Assembly: GCA_015523055.1 (NCBI GenBank) | Contig: WALD01000067.1 | Span: forward strand, 1 to 5,654 | Source: Candidatus Altarchaeota archaeon | GTDB taxonomy: Archaea; Altiarchaeota; Altiarchaeia; IMC4; QMZM01 | Direction: 5' to 3' | Length of the DNA stretch: 5,654 nucleotides | In this document: piece by piece, positions 1 to 5,251 of the stretch | Layout of the letters: every line of letters starts with the position of its first letter | Numbering within the stretch: position 1 is the first letter of the stretch | Made by a program: the position numbers and the translations under genes | The notes under the pieces: generated by a model | The model's database searches: none | Told to the model about the DNA's origin: nothing | The model's input: only the letters and a program-made list of their open reading frames with translations

Positions 1-1037
1 GGATAGACGGCTCTTGTGGGGAGGGAGGGGGCGCTGTTGTCAGGGTTTCCATAGCCCTGTCGGCGGTCACAGGAAGGGAGATCAAAATCACCAACATCAG
101 GGCAAAGAGAAGCAACCCGGGGCTGAGGGCCCAGCACCTCACAGGAATCAGGGCGGTAGCAGAGCTGTGCAGTGCAGAGGTCAGAGGGGCCGAGATTCAT
201 TCAAAAGATATTGAATTTAAACCCTCTGAAATCCAGGCTAAGAGGATTAACCTAAATATCGGCACGGCCGGCTCCATAACCCTTGTTCTTCAGGCGCTGA
301 TGATTCCTGCAATATTTGCCGGGGGCAGGGTAAGGGTAAGGATTACAGGGGGAACAGATGTCAGGTGGAGCCCACCGATAGACTACCTGAGGTTTGTTAC
401 TCTCCCGCTCCTGCGGAGGTTCGGCTATGATGGACGGATAGAGCTGGAGAAAAGGGGCTACTACCCTAAAGGGGGAGGAAAAGTAACTGCAGAATTCAGC
501 CCATCGGAATTATCTGAGATAGATATAACAAAAAGAGGGGGAATTCTCTCGCTTGGGGGAATCTCCCATGCTCACCAAAACCTTGAGAGGGCGGGAGTTG
601 CAGGAAGGCAGGTGGGGAGCGCGAGGCAATTGCTTTATAAAAGGTTGTCGGATCCGGGGCTCAATTCTGATATGCTGATAAAACAGGAATACTGCAAAAC
701 TCCGTCCTATGGCTCCGGGTTAGTTCTCTGGGCTGAGACAGAGAATTCCATCCTTGGTTCGGACTCACCGGGCGGGAAGGACAGGACCGCAGAGAGAGTG
801 GGGCAGGAGGCAGCGGGTAACCTCCTGAAGGAGCTGGGCTCTGGAGCACCATTGGACAGGTGGATGGGCGACCAGATTATCCCCTATCTTGCCCTGGCAG
901 GGGGTTCGGTAAGGGTAAGCGAGATTACGGAGCATGCAAGGACAAATGTCTTTCTTGCAAAGAGGTTCGGGTTTGATATTGAAATCAGAAGGAATACTAT
1001 CAGAGCAGCACGGAAACAACCTTTTTCATATCGCTAA
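1..1037 (+). CDS. rtcA: RNA 3'-terminal phosphate cyclase RtcA, 5'-truncated by the window edge
   Basis: RtcA uses ATP to convert an RNA 3'-phosphate into a 2',3'-cyclic phosphate through a covalent His-AMP intermediate; it belongs to cytoplasmic RNA repair and processing. The reading frame is open from base 3 and codes 344 residues up to TAA at 1035-1037, close to full family length, so only a few N-terminal residues lie outside. Visible marks: IDGSCGEGGG at the start, the NPGLRAQHL segment, GTAGSITLVLQ, GGTDVRWSPPIDYLR, the RtcA signature RGYYPKGGG, the inserted domain around SHAHQNLERAG, and near the C-terminus DQIIPYLALAGG then EITEHARTN, whose His (codon 933-935) is the expected adenylylated residue. 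An internal ATG at 300 is not the start, because conserved sequence runs well upstream of it. One oddity: the family's near-invariant Gln after GEGGG is Ala here. The 3' end overlaps convergent tmk by 38 bp. Identification is firm. Confidence 0.95.
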   Translation, partial: IDGSCGEGGGAVVRVSIALSAVTGREIKITNIRAKRSNPGLRAQHLTGIRAVAELCSAEVRGAEIHSKDIEFKPSEIQAKRINLNIGTAGSITLVLQALMIPAIFAGGRVRVRITGGTDVRWSPPIDYLRFVTLPLLRRFGYDGRIELEKRGYYPKGGGKVTAEFSPSELSEIDITKRGGILSLGGISHAHQNLERAGVAGRQVGSARQLLYKRLSDPGLNSDMLIKQEYCKTPSYGSGLVLWAETENSILGSDSPGGKDRTAERVGQEAAGNLLKELGSGAPLDRWMGDQIIPYLALAGGSVRVSEITEHARTNVFLAKRFGFDIEIRRNTIRAARKQPFSYR

Positions 1038-1584
1038 ATACCTCCTCAATTGGACGGTTGCCGTCTATCCTCGTGAGATTATCAAGCCTGAGGTAATTCT
1101 CCCTCACCCCTCTGAGGAATTTCTCGTTCTCGAAGATTTCTCCGGTGCTTGTTCTACTCGCTGCGATGTCCGGTTTGACATCCAGAAATATAACTAAATC
1201 AGGTTTTATTTCAGGGTCCATAGCGAAGGAATTTAGTTCTATTAAATATTCCATATCTATCCCCTGCGCAGCTTGATATGCTATTGTGGAGTGGTAATAT
1301 CTTTCACATATAACTATCTTTTTATTATCCAATGCGGGTTTTATCTCTTTTTCTAGATGCTCATGGCGATCTGAGATAAATAAATAGGAAAGTGTTTTGG
1401 GATTATATCTCTTTTTACCGGAAAGAATTTTTCTTATGCATCTTCCTATTTCGTTTCTGGTTGGTTCAGCAGTAATTAATGCGTTATATCCCTCCTTCTT
1501 CAACCATTCATATAACAATTTAGCCTGGGTTGATTTCCCACAACCATCAAGTCCCTCAAGAACAATAAATACCCCTTTTTCCAT
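1000..1584 (-). CDS. tmk: Thymidylate kinase (dTMP kinase)
   Basis: This kinase phosphorylates dTMP to dTDP with ATP, the step joining de novo and salvage routes to dTTP. The 194-residue product has the family's usual length. The P-loop GLDGCGKST lies at residues 11-19; AEPTRNEIG (39-47) corresponds to the TREPT..xxG dTMP-binding segment; SDRHEH (71-76) and ERYYHSTIAYQ (94-104) are the DR and DRY-type motifs, with Glu replacing the usual Asp in the latter; FLDV (133-136) precedes the lid region around R144. The start ATG follows an AT-rich leader without a clear Shine-Dalgarno sequence. It is last in the minus-strand block, 79 bp after pdxS, and its last 38 bp overlap rtcA. Sampled 60-bp stretches are about 30% G+C against up to about 67% in pdxS, and it contains no GAATTC, unlike most of the window, which suggests a different history or much weaker compositional constraint. 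Confidence 0.95.
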   Translation of the reverse strand: MEKGVFIVLEGLDGCGKSTQAKLLYEWLKKEGYNALITAEPTRNEIGRCIRKILSGKKRYNPKTLSYLFISDRHEHLEKEIKPALDNKKIVICERYYHSTIAYQAAQGIDMEYLIELNSFAMDPEIKPDLVIFLDVKPDIAASRTSTGEIFENEKFLRGVRENYLRLDNLTRIDGNRPIEEVFSDMKKVVSVLL

Positions 1585-1592
1585 GATGTATT

Positions 1593-1625
1593 ATATTATT
1601 GAGAAATAGTATTAACCTCTTCTTG
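1593..1625 (-). promoter_or_regulatory. Possible box A for tmk
   Basis: On the minus strand the element TAATACTATT (1605-1614) is centred about 26 bp upstream of the tmk ATG, the spacing expected for a TATA-like box of a leaderless archaeal transcript. No convincing ribosome-binding site lies between it and the ATG. The 79-bp gap to pdxS allows an independent promoter, but the region is generally AT-rich, so the match is weak. Confidence 0.25.
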
Positions 1626-1663
1626 GTTCTTCATTAGCCCTGTCCATGCGTTCGGCTATTTTT

Positions 1664-2548
1664 TTAAACCCCCCGGGTCTGTAATCTATCCTTCTCCTCA
1701 AGGTCTCTGATGTCTATGCCCTTCATCGGCTCCGAGAGCCCTGTTGATACCCTGGCAAGGATTTTGGGGTCGTCATAGTGAGCGGTGGCTTCAACTATTG
1801 CCTTTGCCCTTGGCAGTGGATCCTCTGACTTGAATATTCCTGACCCTACGAAATTCCCATCTGCTCCGAGCTGCATCATTAAAGATGCATCGGCCGGAGT
1901 CGCTATCCCCCCTGCCGCGAAATTCACCACCGGGAGTCTGCCGAGCTTCTTAACCTCCATGACCAGATCGAATGGAGCCTGAATATCCTTTGCCCTCCTG
2001 TATAACTCATCATGGTCCATGTTCTGTATCTCCCTGATCTCCGACATTATCAGACGCATGTGCCTGACGGCTTCGACAATGTTTCCTGTGCCGGCTTCGC
2101 CCTTTGTCCTGATCATTGCGGCTCCTTCGGAGATTCTTCTAAGGGCCTCTCCGAGACTCCTTGCCCCGCAAACAAAGGGGATGCTGAACCTCTTCTTGTT
2201 GATGTGGTTATGCTCGTCAGCGGGGGTCAGAACCTCTGATTCGTCAATCATATCAACTCCGAGTTCCTGCAGAATCTGTGCTTCTGCAAGGTGACCTATC
2301 CTGACCTTGGCCATGACGGGGATTGTTACTGCATCCATTATCTCCCGGACCCTCCGGGGGTCGGCCATCCTTGCCACTCCCCCTTCTGCCCTTATATCGG
2401 CAGGGACTCTCTCCAGAGCCATGACTGCCACCGCTCCGGCCTCCTCAGCAATCCCTGCCTGCTCAGCGTTTGTTACATCCATCACAACACCGCGCTTCAC
2501 CATCCTGGCGAAGCCCCTCTTCAGGAGTTCTGTGCCTGTCTTTGCCAT
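1664..2548 (-). CDS. pdxS: Pyridoxal 5'-phosphate synthase subunit PdxS
   Basis: PdxS builds PLP directly from ribose 5-phosphate, glyceraldehyde 3-phosphate and ammonia, the ammonia being supplied by the glutaminase PdxT (DXP-independent vitamin B6 route, soluble dodecamer). The 294-residue product matches the bacterial enzyme nearly residue for residue in length. From memory of the B. subtilis protein, D24 (VMDV), Lys81 (VMAKVRIGH) and Lys149 (RTKGEAGTGN) fall at identical numbers; these are the pentose- and imine-forming residues. Also seen are AGAVAVMALERVPADIR (37-53), DESEVLTPADE (102-112), VNFAAGGIATPADA (208-221) and GSGIFKSEDP (235-244) for phosphate binding. The C-terminal tail that closes the site is intact. 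It lies between the PIN stub and tmk in the minus-strand block. No pdxT is present here, so the glutaminase must be encoded elsewhere. Start ATG is supported by the conserved N-terminus beginning MAKTGTELLKRG. Confidence 0.97.
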   Translation of the reverse strand: MAKTGTELLKRGFARMVKRGVVMDVTNAEQAGIAEEAGAVAVMALERVPADIRAEGGVARMADPRRVREIMDAVTIPVMAKVRIGHLAEAQILQELGVDMIDESEVLTPADEHNHINKKRFSIPFVCGARSLGEALRRISEGAAMIRTKGEAGTGNIVEAVRHMRLIMSEIREIQNMDHDELYRRAKDIQAPFDLVMEVKKLGRLPVVNFAAGGIATPADASLMMQLGADGNFVGSGIFKSEDPLPRAKAIVEATAHYDDPKILARVSTGLSEPMKGIDIRDLEEKDRLQTRGV

Positions 2549-2571
2549 TCTATCTATAATTTTGGATTGGA

Positions 2572-2581
2572 TTTAATTAAA
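2572..2581 (-). promoter_or_regulatory. Possible box A for pdxS
   Basis: The palindromic AT element TTTAATTAAA is centred about 28 bp upstream of the pdxS ATG, and the intervening sequence has no Shine-Dalgarno motif. That geometry fits a TATA-like box driving a leaderless transcript. It directly abuts the stop codon of the PIN stub. Position and base composition are the only evidence. Confidence 0.35.
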
Positions 2582-2683
2582 TCAGATTTTGTTAATGTAG
2601 AATTTTGCATACCTATTAGCCAGAGGACCATCGCCAAAATACTCTATCCAGCCATACGAATCAATCAAAACGGTCACTTTCAT
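2582..2683 (-). pseudogene. Truncated PIN-domain (VapC-like toxin) remnant
   Basis: A 33-codon reading frame begins with ATG at 2683-2681 and ends with TGA at 2584-2582. Its N-terminus reads MKVTVLIDSYGWIEYF followed by GDGPLANRYAKFY. This is the opening of a PIN domain: beta-1 strand, the first metal-binding Asp (D8 in LIDSYGWIEYF), then a G-P-L-A-x-x-Y-A-K helix typical of archaeal VapC proteins. PIN toxins are normally about 125-140 residues with three or four acidic active-site residues; only the first is present, and no continuation is visible in any frame before pdxS begins 33 bp further on. It is therefore almost certainly a dead 5' fragment. It starts inside the end of ksgA (23-bp overlap), the tight coupling normally seen between vapB and vapC, while the sequence just upstream is the tail of KsgA. 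The assignment rests on recognised motifs, not a search. Confidence 0.7.
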
Positions 2684-3437
2684 CCCTCAGGCCTTTTGTC
2701 GTTATGCCTTTGGCAATTCCTCTGGCATCTTTTATATCGCCAACTGATATCTGTTTATACAGCCGCATGAATTCTGCGGGCTTCAGGGTGTGGGGCCGCC
2801 TGTCTTTGAATTCTCCGGGGGCATCGGGCAGCAGGTTTCCTATCTTTCTGTTCCTCCGGTTGAAGAGGGAATGTAGAAAATCTATGAACCCCTTTGTTGC
2901 TACTGACCTTAACCTTATCCGGACTATCGAAGACCATACCCCCGGCGCGGGCTCAAAGGCTGAGGGGGGGATTGAGTCCAGAATCCTGATGTCTGAACAA
3001 CATTGGGCAAGCACGCTGATGAACCGGTAGTTCTCCTGTCCCGGCTTTGCCAGAAGTTTCTCGGCGAACTCGCGCTGATAGACGAGAATTCCCAGCTCGA
3101 ATTCATGCATGAGAATTCTCTCGGTTATCCCTCTGGAGATTGAATATGGAAGGTTTGAAACTACTTTATTGAAGTCGGGAAATTCTATCTTCAGGGCGGA
3201 TGAGTGGAGGATGTGCAGGTTTTCATTGTCCGGGAATCTGGCACCGAGCTGTGAATACATGGAAGGGTCGCTCTCTATTGCATAGACGGTGGCTCCGGTT
3301 TCGAGCAGCTTCCGGGTGAGGTTTCCGGTCCCGGCACCAATCTCCAGCACCCTGTCTTTGCTGCGAATCTTTGCATGGCTGCAAATCCTGTCAATAATCT
3401 CATCGTCAATCATGAGGTGGTGTCCTGGTATTGGCAT
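2661..3437 (-). CDS. rsmA: 16S rRNA (adenine-N6,N6)-dimethyltransferase KsgA/RsmA (Dim1 family)
   Basis: The enzyme uses S-adenosylmethionine to dimethylate two adjacent adenines in the 3'-terminal helix-45 loop of 16S rRNA during late small-subunit assembly. The product is 258 residues. Motifs in order: PGHHLMIDDEIIDRI (4-18), equivalent to the family GQHFLxD opening; SAM motif I LEIGAGTGNLT (31-41); acidic YAIESD (52-57); the catalytic NLPYSIS (95-101, N-L-P-Y type); VYQREFAEKLLA (119-130); FEPAPGVWSSIVRI (161-174), the F-x-P-x-P-x-V segment; and the C-terminal domain with RPHTLKPAEFMRLY (214-227). In-frame stops occur two codons upstream of the ATG, so the start is well bounded. The family normally ends soon after the last motif; here about 28 further residues follow, possibly derived from an adjacent antitoxin gene. 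It is first in the minus-strand block and divergent from mptE by 35 bp. Confidence 0.95.
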   Translation of the reverse strand: MPIPGHHLMIDDEIIDRICSHAKIRSKDRVLEIGAGTGNLTRKLLETGATVYAIESDPSMYSQLGARFPDNENLHILHSSALKIEFPDFNKVVSNLPYSISRGITERILMHEFELGILVYQREFAEKLLAKPGQENYRFISVLAQCCSDIRILDSIPPSAFEPAPGVWSSIVRIRLRSVATKGFIDFLHSLFNRRNRKIGNLLPDAPGEFKDRRPHTLKPAEFMRLYKQISVGDIKDARGIAKGITTKGLRDESDRFD

Positions 3438-3472
3438 GGATTATTATTTGAGCGAATCAAAATATTCTAAGG
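3438..3472. promoter_or_regulatory. Compact divergent promoter region between ksgA and mptE
   Basis: Only 35 bp separate the two divergent ATGs. TTATTATTT at 3441-3449 is centred about 27 bp before the mptE ATG on the plus strand; AATATTTTG, read on the minus strand at 3458-3466, is centred about 25 bp before the ksgA ATG. Both distances fit box A elements for leaderless transcripts, so each gene's TATA-like box would lie close to the other gene's start. Neither gene has room for much of a 5' leader. Confidence 0.4.
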
Positions 3473-4186
3473 ATGGAATGGAAGGATATGGTGGATGAAG
3501 AAGCCGATAGAAAAGCCACGGATGTTCTCAACGGTTTGCTCCGGAAGGGGGGTGTAGAGCGTCTCAGGATTATTGAAGGCAAAACTGCAATTGTGTTTGG
3601 GGCAGGGCCCTCGCTGCTGGAGGACATCAGAAGAATAAAATCGGAGAAACTGCACAGGAAAGATAATATTGTTCTGATTGCTGCAGACGGTGCTGTCAGG
3701 GCGCTGCTGAGGGAGGGAATTCTCCCTGCGATTAATGTAACCGACCTGGACGGCGACCTGGAGGCGATAAAGAAGGCAAACAGCAGGGGAACGATAACGG
3801 TTGTCCATGCCCACGGCGACAACATGGAGTTGCTGAAAAAGAATGTTCCTGCTTTGCGGGATCCAATCGGAACCACGCAGACAGAAGCAGCAGAGAGGGT
3901 TCACAACCTTGGAGGATTCACCGACGGGGACAGGGCGGTCTTTCTTGCCGGGAGATTCAATGCCGGGATGATAATCCTTGCGGGAATGGACTTTGGTGAG
4001 GAGGTTGGGGAATTCTCCGGTAGCTATGACAGAGAGAGAAAACTGAGGAAGCTGAAAATAGGAAAAAGACTGCTGGAAAAATTTGCGAAGGAGAGCAGGG
4101 TTGGAATTCTCAACCTAACTGCGGGGGGAGAGGACATTGCAGGAATTCCAAGGGTTTCGGTGAAGACAGTCAGGGGCTTAGTCTAA
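3473..4186 (+). CDS. mptE: 6-hydroxymethyl-7,8-dihydropterin pyrophosphokinase MptE (DUF115 family)
   Basis: MptE transfers pyrophosphate from ATP to 6-hydroxymethyl-7,8-dihydropterin, giving the activated pterin used for tetrahydromethanopterin (or folate) assembly; it is the archaeal non-homologous counterpart of FolK. The 237-residue product shows the DUF115 block: AIVFGAGPSLLEDI (39-52), LIAADGAVRALL (68-79), PAINVTDLDGD (85-95) with its acidic cluster, VVHAHGDN (110-117), GTTQTE (133-138), LGGFTDGDRAVFLAGRF (146-162) and IILAGMDFG (167-175). The acidic TDLDGD and FTDGDR segments probably bind metal and nucleotide. The start ATG at 3473 follows the divergent promoter region; no Shine-Dalgarno is evident, consistent with leaderless initiation, and M6 is a less likely alternative. 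The 3' end overlaps convergent ogt by 17 bp. No other pterin gene is in the window. Family assignment is firm; the pyrophosphokinase activity follows from characterised methanogen homologues. Confidence 0.92.
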   Translation: MEWKDMVDEEADRKATDVLNGLLRKGGVERLRIIEGKTAIVFGAGPSLLEDIRRIKSEKLHRKDNIVLIAADGAVRALLREGILPAINVTDLDGDLEAIKKANSRGTITVVHAHGDNMELLKKNVPALRDPIGTTQTEAAERVHNLGGFTDGDRAVFLAGRFNAGMIILAGMDFGEEVGEFSGSYDRERKLRKLKIGKRLLEKFAKESRVGILNLTAGGEDIAGIPRVSVKTVRGLV

Positions 4187-4484
4187 AAAATACCTTCTTG
4201 AAGTCAAGAACCCTGCCACCTTTTATCTGAATTCCCTCGTTGGTGAGAAGATTTATCTTCTCTCTGGTGCCGCGGCTGTAGCCGCCTACCGAGGCATCAG
4301 ATTTGACGACGCGGTGGCATGGAATTCTGATAGTTCTGGAATTTTTGTTCAGCGCATTACCAACGGCCCTTGATAGGTTTATGCTGCCGAGGGCTCTGGC
4401 AATCTCTCCATAGGTGGTCACCCTTCCGGGTGGAATTCTTCCAGTTAGCTCCAGAACCTTACTGCTAAAGTCCATTCTAAGCAT
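4170..4484 (-). CDS. ogt: Methylated-DNA--protein-cysteine methyltransferase (O6-alkylguanine repair), short form
   Basis: This suicide repair protein moves alkyl groups from O6-alkylguanine in DNA onto its own cysteine. The 104-residue product is essentially the C-terminal alkyltransferase domain alone, without the N-terminal RNase H-like domain of longer Ogt/MGMT proteins. Visible are PPGRVTTYGEIARALG (18-33), the helix-turn-helix with the nucleotide-flipping Tyr (Y25); LSRAVGNAL (37-45), with the Arg finger at R40; the active-site IPCHRVV (54-60), Cys56; and GGYSRGTREKINLL (67-80). Because Cys56 is present it is an active-type transferase and not an alkyltransferase-like (Atl) protein, where Cys is replaced. 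Two starts are possible: ATG at 4484 or ATG at 4475 (M4). The second lies about 27 bp from a TAATTTATT-like box around 4498-4506 and begins just before the conserved domain, so it may be the true start. It ends inside the 3' end of mptE. Confidence 0.92.
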   Translation of the reverse strand: MLRMDFSSKVLELTGRIPPGRVTTYGEIARALGSINLSRAVGNALNKNSRTIRIPCHRVVKSDASVGGYSRGTREKINLLTNEGIQIKGGRVLDFKKVFFRLSP

Positions 4485-4510
4485 TTATATATGGGTGAAT
4501 AAATTATTAA
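4484..4510. promoter_or_regulatory. Divergent promoter region of ogt and the KaiC-like ATPase gene
   Basis: TTTATATAT at 4484-4492 is the best TATA-like element in the window. Read on the plus strand it predicts a transcript start near 4512-4516, roughly 20 nt before the ATPase ATG, leaving room for the GGTG at 4525-4528 as a ribosome-binding site. On the minus strand AATAATTTATT (about 4498-4508) sits 27 bp before the second ATG of ogt. The TATATA core is self-complementary, and it overlaps the first ogt ATG, which argues mildly against that ATG being used. Confidence 0.45.
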
Positions 4511-4534
4511 TGAATAAAGATATTGGTGTTAATG

Positions 4535-5245
4535 ATGGTCGAAAAAATAAAGACCGGTATTGAGGAACTTGACAGTATTCTGGATGGTGGGCTTCCAAGG
4601 GGACACAGCGTTCTTCTGGCAGGAAGTTGCGGAACAGGCAAGACCATACTCTCGCAGGAATTTCTTTTTGCCGGGGCAAGGGATTATGATGAGGTCGGTA
4701 TCTATATCTCTCTCTCTGAATCAAGGGAGAAGATGATATCAAACCTTGAGGCTTTTGAGTTCTATGATGCAAAGATGCTTGAGCAGAACAAGATAAAGAT
4801 AGTTGATATAACCCAGGATGCGCGGTTGATGAATCTTGAGCCCCTTACAGTGAACGGAGTAATGAACATGATAAGCTCAATCATCAGGGACAGCGAGGCG
4901 AAAAGAGTGGTGATAGACTCCGTAACCGCAATATGCAACAGCCTCGGAAATGAGAAAAATATAAGGGACTTTCTCTTTGAGCTTGGACTGCAATTAGAGT
5001 ATCTGGACTGCACAACCCTGTTTATCTCGGAAGTGCCTCCGATGGAATTCACCTACTCTGTCTTTGGGGTGGAGGAATTCATAGCTGATGGAGTAATTCT
5101 CCTCAGGGAATTTGAGGACAAGGTAGGCAACCTCATAAGGACTCTGCAGGTGGTTAAGATGCGCGGTGTGAACCACTCAAGGGCGAGAAATGCCCTGGAG
5201 ATAACCAGCAAGGGGATTCAGTTGAAACCGATGTTTGAGCTGTAA
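4535..5245 (+). CDS. KaiC/RadA-type RecA-fold ATPase, stand-alone single domain
   Basis: This is a one-domain RecA-fold ATPase of the archaeal KaiC-like group (COG0467 type). The 236-residue product opens with the typical VEKIKTGIEELDSILDGGL, then Walker A GSCGTGKT (30-37), the strand-loop YISLSES (57-63) retaining one of the two glutamates usual in KaiC (E62), Walker B RVVIDSV (124-130), SEVPP, the FGVEEFIADGVILL segment (177-190), and the KaiC-like ending VVKMRGVNHSR (206-216) with ALEITSKGIQL. It lacks the second domain of cyanobacterial KaiC, so a clock role is not implied; relatives in archaea are thought to act in signalling or regulation, often with small partners. In-frame TTG (4523), ATG (4532) and ATG (4535) precede the domain; 4535 is preferred because GGTG lies 6 nt upstream and MVEKIKTG is the family-like start. 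The next small gene starts 6 nt after its stop, so the two are probably cotranscribed. Specific function unknown. Confidence 0.88.
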   Translation: MVEKIKTGIEELDSILDGGLPRGHSVLLAGSCGTGKTILSQEFLFAGARDYDEVGIYISLSESREKMISNLEAFEFYDAKMLEQNKIKIVDITQDARLMNLEPLTVNGVMNMISSIIRDSEAKRVVIDSVTAICNSLGNEKNIRDFLFELGLQLEYLDCTTLFISEVPPMEFTYSVFGVEEFIADGVILLREFEDKVGNLIRTLQVVKMRGVNHSRARNALEITSKGIQLKPMFEL

Positions 5246-5250
5246 GGTAG
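5246..5250 (+). promoter_or_regulatory. Ribosome-binding site of the small downstream gene
   Basis: GGTAG immediately follows the ATPase stop TAA and precedes the ATG at 5252. The tight spacing and purine-rich character suggest translational coupling to the ATPase gene. Confidence 0.4.
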
Positions 5251-5251
5251 A

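Noticed and set aside
14..214. 66-codon plus-strand frame at the left edge
   Set aside because: It is the +2 frame of the rtcA N-terminal region, rich in Gly/Arg/Gln/His, with no independent support.
300..1037. rtcA starting at ATG 300 as a 245-residue protein
   Set aside because: The same frame is open from base 3 and encodes the conserved GEGGG loop, the NPGLRAQHL segment and GTAGSITLVLQ upstream of 300, so the ATG is internal.
2291..2770. Long plus-strand open frame of 159 codons
   Set aside because: It runs antisense to pdxS and the PIN stub, has a Cys/His/Pro-rich composition typical of antisense shadow, and matches no family I recognise; pdxS on the other strand is unambiguous.
3457..3904. 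Two minus-strand frames of about 140 codons opposite mptE
   Set aside because: Both are Ser/Leu/Phe-rich or low-complexity shadows of mptE, which shows the full DUF115 motif set on the plus strand.
4510..4563. 17-codon frame overlapping the ATPase start, with GGTGA upstream
   Set aside because: It could be an upstream ORF, but its start lies at or before the transcript start predicted from the TATA-like box, and the peptide has no recognisable features.
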